Source: Planctomycetaceae bacterium (GTDB lineage: Bacteria > Planctomycetota > Phycisphaerae > UBA1845 > UTPLA1). From it: a stretch of 64,000 nt of DNA. Shown piece by piece: positions 42,088 to 50,607 of the stretch (position 1 is the first letter of the stretch; every line of letters begins with the position of its first letter). The position numbers were made by a program, and so were the translations under genes. The notes beneath the pieces were generated by a model. It was given only the letters and a program-made list of their open reading frames with translations. It did no database searches and was not told where the DNA came from. The DNA is taken from assembly GCA_006969385.1 (NCBI GenBank), contig CP030884.1, positions 3,100,001 to 3,164,000 of the forward strand, in the 5' to 3' direction.

Positions 42088-43097
42088 GCGACGCGCCGAT
42101 CCCCGTTGCAGTCGTCGGCGTCGGCCATATGGGTCGGCATCATGCCCGGTTGTATCACGAATTGCCGCAGGCCGAACTGGTCGCGATTATCGACAAAAAT
42201 CTAAATAGAGCCGAGGAAATGGCCGCCGGTTATGCCGGTGCCAAGGCGCTCGCGTCGATCGACGAGTTACCCGACCGCGTCCGCGCCGTGTCCATCGCCG
42301 TGCCGACGGTATTTCACCGTGACATTGCCGTCGCTTTGCTCGAACGCGGCATCGACGTGCTGATCGAAAAGCCGATCGCCGCCACCGTCGAAGAAGCCGA
42401 AGCCATCGTCGCGACTGCCGAGCGCAACGAGCGCATCGCCGCCGTCGGCCATACCGAGCGCTTCAATCCGGTCGTTCGCGCGATTTCGCGTTTGGATATC
42501 TCTCCCAAATACATCGAGTCGCAGCGCATCAGCCCGTTTCGCTTTCGCTCGGCGGATATCGGCGTTGTGGCCGACATGATGATCCACGATATCGATATCA
42601 TCTTGCACCTGGTCAAGTCGGAAGTGACCGATGTGCGCGCCGTGGGCGTAAACGTGCTGGGCCCGCACGAAGACGTGGCCAACGCGCGCATTGAGTTTGC
42701 CAACGGCGCCGTCGCCACGCTTGCCGGGTCTCGATTAGCGTTGAAGACCGACCGTCGGCTGCGCGTGTTTAGCGAAACGGCGTATCTGTCGGTCGATTAT
42801 CAAAACAAGCAAGGAATCGCCGTCACGCGCGATGCGAATATCGATATCATCTCGATGGCGCGCGAACGCAAAGTTGACGATTTGGCCGAACTGGCCAACC
42901 TCGATTTCGGCGAAATGGTGAAGGTCGAACCGTTGCACATCGACGATATCGAACCGTTGCGGGCGCAGTTGGAATCGTTTCTCGATAGTGTGCGCACGCG
43001 CACGCCGCCCGAAGTAACGGCAGCCGACGGCATGGCGGCGGTGCGGCTGGCCACGCGCATCGTGGAAGCGGTTAAGACGCACAATTGGTCGGTTTGA
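42084..43097 (+). CDS. Gfo/Idh/MocA-family NAD(P)-dependent oxidoreductase
   Basis: A 337-residue oxidoreductase. The Rossmann domain starts PVAVVGVGHMGRHHARLY, then has VSIAVPTVFHRDIA and the family signature DVLIEKPIAATVEEAE (EKP with catalytic lysine). The C-terminal domain contains GVVADMMIHDIDIILHLV with the usual D-x-x-x-H. The four-base overlap with lpxA shows translational coupling. A sugar-nucleotide substrate in lipid A formation is therefore likely, possibly the UDP-GlcNAc 3-dehydrogenase step (GnnA-like). No partner aminotransferase (GnnB) is present in this window, so the role is unproven. Confidence 0.87.
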   Translation: MSDAPIPVAVVGVGHMGRHHARLYHELPQAELVAIIDKNLNRAEEMAAGYAGAKALASIDELPDRVRAVSIAVPTVFHRDIAVALLERGIDVLIEKPIAATVEEAEAIVATAERNERIAAVGHTERFNPVVRAISRLDISPKYIESQRISPFRFRSADIGVVADMMIHDIDIILHLVKSEVTDVRAVGVNVLGPHEDVANARIEFANGAVATLAGSRLALKTDRRLRVFSETAYLSVDYQNKQGIAVTRDANIDIISMARERKVDDLAELANLDFGEMVKVEPLHIDDIEPLRAQLESFLDSVRTRTPPEVTAADGMAAVRLATRIVEAVKTHNWSV

Positions 43098-43129
43098 TTT
43101 AATCGATGAATTTGGTTGATGGTTTGAGC

Positions 43130-43162
43130 CCTTCCCTAACCCCTCCCTGCAAGGGAGGGGAA
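43130..43162. repeat. GC-rich palindrome before manA
   Basis: The palindrome CCCCTCCC-tgcaa-GGGAGGGG lies between the oxidoreductase and the isomerase. It may be a repeat element or a weak hairpin. No T run follows, so it is not a clear terminator. Confidence 0.5.
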
Positions 43163-43175
43163 GTAAGCTGACAAC

Positions 43176-44162
43176 ATGCCGAAATTCGATACGCCCATTC
43201 AATTCGAGCCCATCCTTAAAGCCAAGACATGGGGCGGTCGCAAACTGGCGACGCGGCTCGGCCGCAAACTTCCTTCCGACGGTCCGTTTGGTGAGTCGTG
43301 GGAGATTTGCGGTTTGCCGGGCAACGTGTCATGCGTGCAAGGCGGGCGATGCGATGGCCAATTATTGACGGAACTGATCGATAGCGCTCCGGATGCCTTG
43401 CTGGGTAATGCCGCAAACGTAGAAAGCAGCGCATTCCCGTTGCTAATCAAGTATCTCGACGCGAATGAAGCCCTAAGCGTGCAAGCCCATCCGCGACCAC
43501 CGGCCATCGATGTGAAGGATGAGGCGTGGTACATCGTCGATGCCGACGAAGGGGCGGTGGTCTACATTGGCCTGCGACAGGGCGTTGATTTGAAGGCGTT
43601 GCAAACAGCGGCGCAGCGCGGTGACGATCCCGCAACGTATCTTAATACGTATCCTGCACGGCCCGGCGACTGCTTCTGCTTACCCAGCGGCGTGGTACAC
43701 GCGTTGGGGGCGGGCATACTCGTTGCGGAAGTGCAAACGCCGTCGGATACCACGTATCGCCTTTACGATTGGGGCCGCCTCGATCAAAGCACGAATCAGC
43801 CGCGCGAATTGCACGTCGACCAAGTGCTTGCCAATGTGCGCGACGACGTCGTTGAAACCGACATCGTACGACCACGGCAAACGATAGAAGCGGATGGGCT
43901 GTTACAAACGCGCCTCTGCGCGAACAGTCGCTTTACCATCAACGAAGTTCGAATCGATCAACCGCGGACGACATTGCCGTTGTCGTCGGATGTGTTTCAG
44001 ATTCTGATGGTTGTGGGCTTGGACGGCGAGCGCGCGACCTTTGGAAATGACGGTACGCCGCTGCGCTTCGGCGATGTGCTGCTGGTGCCGGCTGCGTGCC
44101 AAGAAATGACGATCGCGACGGATGGATCGGCGAAGCTGCTTTTGGTGCAACCGGTTGTTTGA
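43176..44162 (+). CDS. manA: Mannose-6-phosphate isomerase, type I
   Basis: A 328-residue cupin-fold zinc enzyme that interconverts mannose 6-phosphate and fructose 6-phosphate and feeds nucleotide-sugar synthesis. It has the short-form plan (as in Bacillus): KTWGGRKLATRLG at the N-terminus, FPLLIKYLDANEALSVQAHP with zinc-binding Gln and His, EAWYIVDADEGA with the zinc Glu, and CLPSGVVHALGAGILVAEVQ with the third His. EVQTPSDTTYRLYDWGR follows. It stands 78 bases after the oxidoreductase gene. Confidence 0.93.
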   Translation: MPKFDTPIQFEPILKAKTWGGRKLATRLGRKLPSDGPFGESWEICGLPGNVSCVQGGRCDGQLLTELIDSAPDALLGNAANVESSAFPLLIKYLDANEALSVQAHPRPPAIDVKDEAWYIVDADEGAVVYIGLRQGVDLKALQTAAQRGDDPATYLNTYPARPGDCFCLPSGVVHALGAGILVAEVQTPSDTTYRLYDWGRLDQSTNQPRELHVDQVLANVRDDVVETDIVRPRQTIEADGLLQTRLCANSRFTINEVRIDQPRTTLPLSSDVFQILMVVGLDGERATFGNDGTPLRFGDVLLVPAACQEMTIATDGSAKLLLVQPVV

Positions 44163-44561
44163 CCGATTTGTTAAGCGACTTGTGGTACCGTTCGTCTGAT
44201 CGTTTTGAAAGAACTCATTCAGCGTTGAATTTGCGATTTGCATTCGTTCGGAGGGTGGCCGCTATACGGCAACCCTCGGCTACTGGCGTAACGCCTTTGG
44301 CGTAGAAGTCCCGTATGCGGGAATTACGATGCGCGGTTCGAACGAAACGAAGGCTTAGACCAGTTCACGTTTGAGAGCGACGGCCGTGCTGTGGCACCGG
44401 CTCATAGCAGGTGGATGCTAAGAAAGCGGCCGGAGTCCCAGTCATTCGTGAACTGGTCTCAACCGCAAAGAGCGAAGAAAATTCCAAGAACGCCAAGTCT
44501 GCATTGAAAGTAAAATCGAAGAACGAAAGGTCTAAATATCCGTCGTCGAACGCTTATCAAT
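44163..44561. repeat. Repeat-bearing interval (families E and A)
   Basis: A degenerate family E cluster (accctcggctactggcgtaacgcctttggcgtagaag) lies at about 44257-44310. A partial family A unit lies at 44388-44413. Otherwise nothing recognisable is present. Confidence 0.55.
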
Positions 44562-44984
44562 TTGCTCATCGCTTGTGCTTGCGCAATCGTCGTCGTTTGG
44601 CTGATGGCGGGCGGTTGGAACGAAGTTTACTTGCGCGTTGGTAAAGCGCGGTTGAGCTTTCAACGCGGCGGCGTAGCCGTTTGGTGGGATGTGCAGCCGC
44701 TGCCCATGACGGCCTATACCGTGAAGCCCGTGGGGCCGTTTGTGCAGGCCCCGTTATGGGTGGAGCACACGCGCGGCGGCAAGCGCGGATTGCTTGTTCC
44801 GTATTGGGCGATGTTGTTACCGATGCTTGCGGTGTGCGCTTGGTTGATGCGACCGCGGCCCGCCGTCTCGGTCAATGCGTGTGTTGACTGCGGATATAAC
44901 CTGCGCGGAAATGAAAGCGGAACCTGTCCGGAGTGCGGTGCGGTTGTTCCGATTGAAGATCGAGTTACTGCCGACGCCGAGTGA
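44562..44984 (+). CDS. Small membrane protein with C-terminal zinc ribbon
   Basis: A 140-residue protein with two membrane helices (LLIACACAIVVVWLMAG; GLLVPYWAMLLPMLAVCAWLM) around a short outer domain, and the C-terminal zinc ribbon CVDCGYNLRGNESGTCPECG. Same plan as the proteins at 7108 and 56115. The start is probably TTG at 44562; the same frame continues upstream without an ATG to a stop near 44520, and no ribosome site is visible. Like its relatives it sits in a repeat-rich interval. Function is unknown. Confidence 0.7.
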   Translation: MLIACACAIVVVWLMAGGWNEVYLRVGKARLSFQRGGVAVWWDVQPLPMTAYTVKPVGPFVQAPLWVEHTRGGKRGLLVPYWAMLLPMLAVCAWLMRPRPAVSVNACVDCGYNLRGNESGTCPECGAVVPIEDRVTADAE

Positions 44985-45326
44985 CGAGCGGCGGCCATGT
45001 CGCTGCGATTTCTTGATGAATGTCTCAGTATCTGAACGCAAGGTCTAAAGCCTCGTTCGGCACCAAGAATATTCAATGCGAGGCAAGCCTGAGGCTAATG
45101 ATATATTACATCAATTGGCAATTAATCGTGATTCAGTCTAACAGACTCCGGAGTACCGGCTTGTTGGAAAGGCTCTATCCGAATTCGCGGGTCACAACTT
45201 AAGGCGGGGCCATTAAAGCAAATACGCCGAAGGCGTTACACCAACTGGCCCCGGGTTGCGGCACCAGTGGCTACCCGGGGTAAGCGTATCCAGAACGACC
45301 TTCAACCCCAACGGGGTTGCGGCATC
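44985..45326. repeat. Gene-free interval with family E repeats
   Basis: An AT-richer stretch (45010-45200) is followed by family E palindromes at about 45205-45325 (acgccgaaggcgt; ggccccgggttgcggc...ccggggtaa; caaccccaacggggttgcgg). No gene is recognisable. Confidence 0.55.
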
Positions 45327-45770
45327 TCACTTCCGATCATCGGTCGACGGCGCATCATGACCTTCAGCCACCGCATCATCGTGGTCGCTTTCGGTCGGCT
45401 TCGCAGTACCCCACCCAAGCTTCCGCTTCACGCGCTGCATCAGGCCGTTCGCCAAATCCCCGCCGTCGCGCTTAACACGCCGCAATAGACGTCGCGCCCA
45501 GACCAACTCGGTGCCGAGAATGGCCAAACCGGCAGGGATGACGACGAACGCGGGACCCGGCAGGATCAGCAGGGCGATACCGACCAGCAACACAATGGTG
45601 CCGACGATGATGATCGCGAAGCGCACGATAATATGCCGACGAACGTCGCGCGATTCGGTCGCATACGGTAACGTCGGAATCGATTCGTCCAACGGTTGCT
45701 CGTCATGGGAGGGCGCGGCGTAAAGGCCGTCCGCGTTCGAGATGGAATGGTCGTTCGACATGGGCATCAT
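45327..45770 (-). CDS. PGPGW-type transmembrane protein
   Basis: A 147-residue protein. An acidic cytoplasmic N-terminus is followed by two closely spaced hydrophobic segments, HIIVRFAIIIVGTIVLLVGIALLILPGPAFVVIPAGLAILGTE in outline, with LPGPAF as the family-defining turn. The C-terminal tail is charged (LLRRVKRDGGDL; KRKLGW). It resembles the putative transmembrane PGPGW family, of unknown function. ATG at 45770 is chosen; the frame is open to 46010 across the start of the divergent SRPBCC gene. Confidence 0.7.
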   Translation of the reverse strand: MMPMSNDHSISNADGLYAAPSHDEQPLDESIPTLPYATESRDVRRHIIVRFAIIIVGTIVLLVGIALLILPGPAFVVIPAGLAILGTELVWARRLLRRVKRDGGDLANGLMQRVKRKLGWGTAKPTESDHDDAVAEGHDAPSTDDRK

Positions 45771-45864
45771 TTTTACTTTACAGTGTAGGTCTGGAATATT
45801 TGGCTGGCGAAGTCGTGGTCGGAGGTAAATTTCGACTAAACGTCGGCTAAGTGAGGATAAAACG

Positions 45865-46299
45865 ATGAAATACACCTGCGAATTGACGATTAACGCCCCG
45901 CGCGAGCGGGTGATCGAATTGTTCGATAACCCCGACAACATGAAGAAATGGCAGCCCGATCTCGTCAGCTTTAAGCATTTATCCGGCACGCCCGGCCAAC
46001 CGGGTGCCAAAAGCGAACTCGTTTACAACATGAACGGTCGCAAATGCGAAATGGTCGAGACGGTCACCGAGCGTGCGCTACCGGACCGATTCTGCGGTAC
46101 GTATGACGCCAAGGGCTGTCATAACATTATCGAAAATCGCTTCGAGGAAATCGGTGGGCAAACGCGCTGGACGATGGTCAGCGATTTTCGATTCTCGGGG
46201 ATGATGCGCATCCTTGGGCTACTAATGCGCGGGTCGTTTCCCAAATACTCGCGCAAGATGATGAACAACTTCAAAGCGTTCGTCGAACGCGGCGGCTAA
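45865..46299 (+). CDS. SRPBCC-fold (START/polyketide cyclase-like) protein
   Basis: A 144-residue protein of the SRPBCC superfamily: KYTCELTINAPRERVIELFDNPDNMKKWQPDL at the start, RWTMVSDFRFSGMMRILGLLM before the C-terminal helix, and KMMNNFKAFVERGG at the end. Such proteins bind hydrophobic ligands in a deep pocket; no ligand can be named. It diverges from the PGPGW gene. Confidence 0.82.
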   Translation: MKYTCELTINAPRERVIELFDNPDNMKKWQPDLVSFKHLSGTPGQPGAKSELVYNMNGRKCEMVETVTERALPDRFCGTYDAKGCHNIIENRFEEIGGQTRWTMVSDFRFSGMMRILGLLMRGSFPKYSRKMMNNFKAFVERGG

Positions 46300-46353
46300 T
46301 CGGCAGATTTTTATTTCCGTTTAATCGAGCTCCGTGGTAGGATCGGTCGCGTC

Positions 46354-47505
46354 ATGGATGACGCTCTCATCAACAAAACGATGGATCGTAACGACCTCGC
46401 GCGGCCCGCTTGTCGGCGAATACTTACCGAGCTGTTCGGCCTGATGCGCCGCATGCAGCGCGTCGTTCCCGTCACGAATGCTTCATCGATAGATAACGCA
46501 CCGCGTTCGATGCGAACGGCAGACGTCCAACCTGCGGATCATTCCGTAGTCGGTACGCCAACAGTCGCAGCCAACGCACGCAATTCACATACCCTTGCCT
46601 CGGGGTCGATGGGCGGCCCATCGTCGGGCGTTGTCGCCGAACGCGCGACACCCGCCACCAGCGTTGCATCATCGTTCACCAACCGCCAACCCCTTCGGCC
46701 GGTCAACGGCAACGAGTCGTTTGCGACAAATTCACAAGCGTTGACCTACTCGTCGTGGTACGGTCGCTTGGCGGGTTGGCCGGGGGCGTGGGAGCACATC
46801 AACCGGGGGATGGCGTATCAGCCGTATCCCGGCAATCCGGACGAACTCAAGGTGCCTTGGTTTCTGCTATGGGAAATCGCGTGGCTGGTGGCCAATACGC
46901 CGCTACGGCCCGGCAGCCGCGTGCTTGATATGGGTGGGGCGGGCTCGCTCTTTTCGTGTTTCCTGGCGGCGCGCGGTCATGACGTGGTGTCGATCGATAT
47001 CGACGCCGACCTGTGCCGTCGCGCCGACGCGCTGGGCACTGCCATGAACTGGCGGATGCGCGGTGAGGTGATGGACATGGCCGAGTTGGACTTTCCTGAT
47101 GGCCACTTCGATCACATCTTCAGCGTTTGCGTCTTCGAGCATCTGCCCGTCTCCGGTCGGGTCCGTTGCAACGAGCATATCCGCCGCGTGTTGAAGCCCG
47201 GCGGAACGGCATCGTACACGTTCGATTACGCCAATCCGCAGGCGTTTGGCCGCTTGGCAACGCCCGAAGACGTGAACTGGCAATTTGTGGAGCCGTCGGG
47301 CCTGTCGTGGCGCGGTCAGCCGCGTTTTGAGGATAACGGCCTGCGCTATTTGAGTTGCCCGCAGTCGTTTGGGTTCGGTCGCTTTACCGAGTCGGCGGCC
47401 CGCATTCATGCGTTTGTAACGGGCAGCATGGAGCGGGCGCAAGTGTTGGCCAACGAGACGGATTACACCTTTGGTGCCTTGTTCTTGAAGAAGGCGGATG
47501 GATGA
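46354..47505 (+). CDS. Class I SAM-dependent methyltransferase
   Basis: A 383-residue protein. The first 130 residues are low in structure and have no recognised domain. The methyltransferase fold then begins with motif I GSRVLDMGGAGSLFSCFLA, motif II VVSIDIDADLCRRAD, and the later motifs FDHIFSVCVFEHLPVSGR and VLKPGGTASYTFDYANP. The substrate is unknown. The long unstructured N-terminus is unusual; a downstream start is possible but none is favoured by a ribosome site. Confidence 0.8.
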   Translation: MDDALINKTMDRNDLARPACRRILTELFGLMRRMQRVVPVTNASSIDNAPRSMRTADVQPADHSVVGTPTVAANARNSHTLASGSMGGPSSGVVAERATPATSVASSFTNRQPLRPVNGNESFATNSQALTYSSWYGRLAGWPGAWEHINRGMAYQPYPGNPDELKVPWFLLWEIAWLVANTPLRPGSRVLDMGGAGSLFSCFLAARGHDVVSIDIDADLCRRADALGTAMNWRMRGEVMDMAELDFPDGHFDHIFSVCVFEHLPVSGRVRCNEHIRRVLKPGGTASYTFDYANPQAFGRLATPEDVNWQFVEPSGLSWRGQPRFEDNGLRYLSCPQSFGFGRFTESAARIHAFVTGSMERAQVLANETDYTFGALFLKKADG

Positions 47506-47639
47506 AACGGGTGCGGCAAACATTCCCGGGCGTGCCCGCAGGATTTGCGTTTTTTTCTGTTGCCGAATCTGCCCACGGGTCGATGTACCTAGTAGTGCAA
47601 TCCATCCACACGTAAAAACCGCTCAATAACGGACGAGTC

Positions 47640-48116
47640 ATGCCGAAAGCGAAGCCTCAACGCCATCAGCACCGCCACTATAAGACCTTGATCGCGCTCG
47701 TCTTTTGCATGACGGCCGGTACGTTTCTGCTGTATGGCGTGGCGACGATTTCGCCGGTCACGCCGCTGCGTAGCCATGCACCGCGCGACTGGAATCGGAT
47801 CAGCATTCGGGCAGTCGAGCCAGGGGCCGAGCGGGGGTTTTATCACTACCGCGTGGATGAAAACGGCCGCACGTTTAAGAGCAACGCATGGAGCTATCAG
47901 CAGGTCCAACGCGGTGCCCCGACGACGATCCATATCATCCTCACGACCAGCCGTGACGATTTGCGGGTAACGTCCGATCAGGCCAACAGCCTCGCGATCC
48001 TGATTTCCAACCTCCGCATGGAATACGAAATCGCCGAAGCCAATGTCGATGTCGAATCCGACACGCGCGGCTTTGCCGATTACAGCCCACGCGGTCAGCG
48101 CCGCCGCCGCACGTAA
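47640..48116 (+). CDS. Hypothetical membrane-anchored protein, amidase_2-like remnant
   Basis: A 158-residue protein with a basic N-terminus, one membrane helix (LIALVFCMTAGTFLLYGVA) and an outer domain. Parts of it (GFYHYRVDENGRTFKSNAW...IHIILTTSRDD) recall peptidoglycan amidase_2/PGRP domains. The zinc-binding His-Tyr-His-Cys set is not complete, so it is unlikely to be an active amidase. A terminator follows. No family is certain. Confidence 0.5.
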   Translation: MPKAKPQRHQHRHYKTLIALVFCMTAGTFLLYGVATISPVTPLRSHAPRDWNRISIRAVEPGAERGFYHYRVDENGRTFKSNAWSYQQVQRGAPTTIHIILTTSRDDLRVTSDQANSLAILISNLRMEYEIAEANVDVESDTRGFADYSPRGQRRRRT

Positions 48117-48149
48117 CCGGCAGTTCAGACAAACCGAACATTGCAAGCA

Positions 48150-48182
48150 CCCCAACGTCGTTTAACGGCGTTGGGGTTTTTT
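48150..48182 (+). terminator. Rho-independent terminator
   Basis: CCCCAACG-N11-CGTTGGGG followed by six T, about 30 bases past the stop of the gene at 47640-48116. Confidence 0.9.
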
Positions 48183-48205
48183 ATTGGGGAGAGATCCGTG
48201 CGGGC

Positions 48206-48883
48206 CTAAGCGTGGTCGGCCTGGTCCCGATCGTCGACCGGCGCGGAAAGCCGCACCTGAAAGCTCAACTGTTCCAACTGAACGGCGAGATCGACGGACG
48301 AGACCGGCACTTCGGCGGCGAGGTCGAGATTAACCGGCGCGAAGTTGAAGATGCCGCGAATACCGGCGGCGACCAGCCGGTCGGCAACATCCTGAGCGGC
48401 GTCGGCGGGCACGGCATTGATGGCCAAGCGGATATCGCGCTCGCGGACGGTCTGGTTGAGGTCGGTCAGCGGTTGAATCTTCAGCTCGCGATTGGCGGGT
48501 ACGGGCGTGCCGATCTTCTTCGGGTCGGAATCGAAGACGGCCACCAATTGAAAGCCCTTCTTGGCAAAGCCGCGATAAGCGCTGAGTGCAGCGCCGAGGT
48601 TGCCGGCCCCGACCAGAAGGATGTTCCACGTCTGATCGGTTCCGAGGATGTGCCGGATCGTGCTAATGAGTTCGCCGACGTCGTAGCCAATGCCGGGCTG
48701 GCCGAACTGGCCGAAGTACGCCAAGTCCTTACGGATTTGCGAGTCGGTTAGCCGCAAGGCCTTGCCCAAATCCTTGGACGAGACGGTCTTCTTCTCCTCC
48801 ATCCAAAGCATCTCGAGTTGGCGCAGATAGAGACTGAGCCGGCGGATCGTCGGAGCTGGGATATGCTGGTCGTTTTTGGTCAC
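48206..48883 (-). CDS. rex: Redox-sensing transcriptional repressor Rex
   Basis: Rex is a dimeric repressor that releases DNA when NADH/NAD rises, tuning anaerobic and respiratory genes. Here it is 225 residues long. An N-terminal winged helix (PAPTIRRLSLYLRQLEML...SSKDLGKALRLTDSQIRKDLAYFGQFG) precedes a Rossmann domain (NILLVGAGNLGAALSAYRGF) and a C-terminal swapped helix (AVQLEQLSFQV). GIGYDVGEL and RGIFNFAPVNL are typical Rex stretches. The frame is open to 49237, but GTG at 48883 has GGAG seven bases upstream and gives the canonical N-terminus. Confidence 0.93.
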   Translation of the reverse strand: MTKNDQHIPAPTIRRLSLYLRQLEMLWMEEKKTVSSKDLGKALRLTDSQIRKDLAYFGQFGQPGIGYDVGELISTIRHILGTDQTWNILLVGAGNLGAALSAYRGFAKKGFQLVAVFDSDPKKIGTPVPANRELKIQPLTDLNQTVRERDIRLAINAVPADAAQDVADRLVAAGIRGIFNFAPVNLDLAAEVPVSSVDLAVQLEQLSFQVRLSAPVDDRDQADHA

Positions 48884-49011
48884 CACGGGCTCCGGATCGA
48901 CCGAGATTGCGGATTGCTTCGGAGGCTCGGATGTTATCGGTTGCCCGGGGCCATCACAAGCGGTGCGCTCGCAAAGTCCGTTCCGACAGGCACTTCGCGG
49001 CTTTGGTCTGC

Positions 49012-49041
49012 TTGACAGTGCGCGGCGGTGTTTGCTAGCCT
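49012..49041 (+). promoter_or_regulatory. Possible sigma-70 promoter of the gene at 49183
   Basis: TTGACA at 49012-49017 and TAGCCT at 49036-49041 are separated by 18 bases. The -35 box is perfect and the -10 box is weak. It lies between divergent rex and the secreted-protein gene. Confidence 0.45.
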
Positions 49042-49182
49042 CTATGCTTACGTCGAAATGCCCTCCCGACGTGTATTTGCCAAACGGCAAAAGATTTCCG
49101 ATTCTATCGGTTCGAAGGTGGTGTTGTGCCGGTGCAAGGTACGGCCTTCGTTCACGCTGATTTAGCCGATCGTGGGGTACTG

Positions 49183-50217
49183 ATGCGGTCCGTCTCGCTT
49201 TGCCATTTGCTTTTCTCCGCCGTCGTCGTGTGCGCACTGACCGTCGTCGACGCCGTCGCGCAGAATGACAACCTCGCGCAATACCTCAGCAAAGACGCAT
49301 TGACGGTCGAAGATCAAGCGCAGATGGATGTCGAAATCGCTGACCGCGTATCGAGCCTGCGCGATGCGAAGGAATCGTCCGACCGACGGCAAGCCGCCCG
49401 CGAACGGTTGATCCAAACCGCCCTGATCAACAACGCCAAAGAAGCCCCGCTTAGCTACTACGCCGAACGCGTGAACTTTTATCTGAAGCCTTTACTGGTC
49501 GGTGACAAGCAAGCGCTGGCCGACGATGCGGCGTTGGTGTTGCGCGGATTGAAGCATCCCAAATCGGTGCCGTCGTTTGTGATCGGGCTTTCGTCCAAGT
49601 TTACGACTACGCAGTACCAATGCGCGGCCGGCATTCGCGAATTGCAACCGGCAATCGTCAGCAATCCGCCGCTGTGCAAAGACGCGCTCGATGGTTTAGC
49701 CCGCTGCGGTGCCAAGGCGACTCATCCGGCATTGCTGCGCGCGATTTACCGCGCAGCCAACTTCGCCGATGCGTCGAACGATTTCGCCTTGGGCGACGAA
49801 CAGACCGAGGCATACGCCGACATCTTTGCGGCCCGAATCAAGAAGCTGAACCAAGGTGCGACGGACGAAATCAACGACATGGCCGGTGTTCGAGCGATCG
49901 CCAAGACTGCCGCCCAGGCGGATTTGAACACCAAGAAAAAGTTAGTGACCTCGCTGGCCGCTTATTATCAACTAATCGCGGAGCGCTACTCCGATCGCGA
50001 CGTGTCGGACGAATCGATCGAGACCATTCGTGAGTTGGCCGTCGCGGTGGAAGACGTGCTGATTGGCGTGATGCGCTCGGTCGAAATGTCGCCGCCATCG
50101 CAGACCTACAAAGATCGCCTCAAAACGCGCCGCGATGGTGACTCGGTGCGGGCGGTGCGCGAGACCGCCGCCGCCATGGCCGAAGCGTTGAAGGCCGAGC
50201 CGTTCAACCTACCGTAG
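49183..50217 (+). CDS. Secreted helical protein of unknown function
   Basis: A 344-residue exported protein (signal LCHLLFSAVVVCALTVVDAVA). It is helical throughout, with HEAT-like stretches such as ALADDAALVLRGLKHPKSVPSFVIGL and DALDGLARCGAKATHPALLRAIYR. No catalytic motif is visible. ATG at 49183 starts the signal peptide; the frame is open to 49126. It is followed, after a 390-base gap, by two further secreted-protein genes on the same strand. Confidence 0.65.
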   Translation: MRSVSLCHLLFSAVVVCALTVVDAVAQNDNLAQYLSKDALTVEDQAQMDVEIADRVSSLRDAKESSDRRQAARERLIQTALINNAKEAPLSYYAERVNFYLKPLLVGDKQALADDAALVLRGLKHPKSVPSFVIGLSSKFTTTQYQCAAGIRELQPAIVSNPPLCKDALDGLARCGAKATHPALLRAIYRAANFADASNDFALGDEQTEAYADIFAARIKKLNQGATDEINDMAGVRAIAKTAAQADLNTKKKLVTSLAAYYQLIAERYSDRDVSDESIETIRELAVAVEDVLIGVMRSVEMSPPSQTYKDRLKTRRDGDSVRAVRETAAAMAEALKAEPFNLP

Positions 50218-50607
50218 GCCCTCTGAGCCTCGGGCGTCCGAGCGCCCCTCTCAATTTTCATCTCGAATTGCCGCCAACTGGCCAGCACCAATAGAACGAA
50301 CGTATTGCGGGCGATGGCGTGAGGCGTCCTCGCATTTCCCTCAGGCCTGCGCGTCCGAAAAACGCCGATCCGCCGATTTCGTGAGCTTCTCGGCGAGCCC
50401 AAATCACAGGGCCGCTCCGATTCGCCAATCCCATCGAAATCCGTGATAAAAGCGTCTTTATCCCGTTTTCCACCATACCGCCGCGCGGGTATTCCGCCGC
50501 GCAGAGGGTGTAGGATCAGGATTTTCGCCGCTTGGGAGCCATAGCCGCCGCTCATGACCATATTTGACTGTCATCAAGCACACCCCGCCCATTCACCGGC
50601 GCGGACC
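50218..50607. other. Gene-free interval
   Basis: No gene, RNA or repeat of the listed families is recognisable. A promoter for the following secreted-protein gene is presumably near the right end, but no clear boxes stand out. Confidence 0.4.

Noticed and set aside
43130..43162. Terminator before manA
   Set aside because: The palindrome is strong but no T run follows on either strand.
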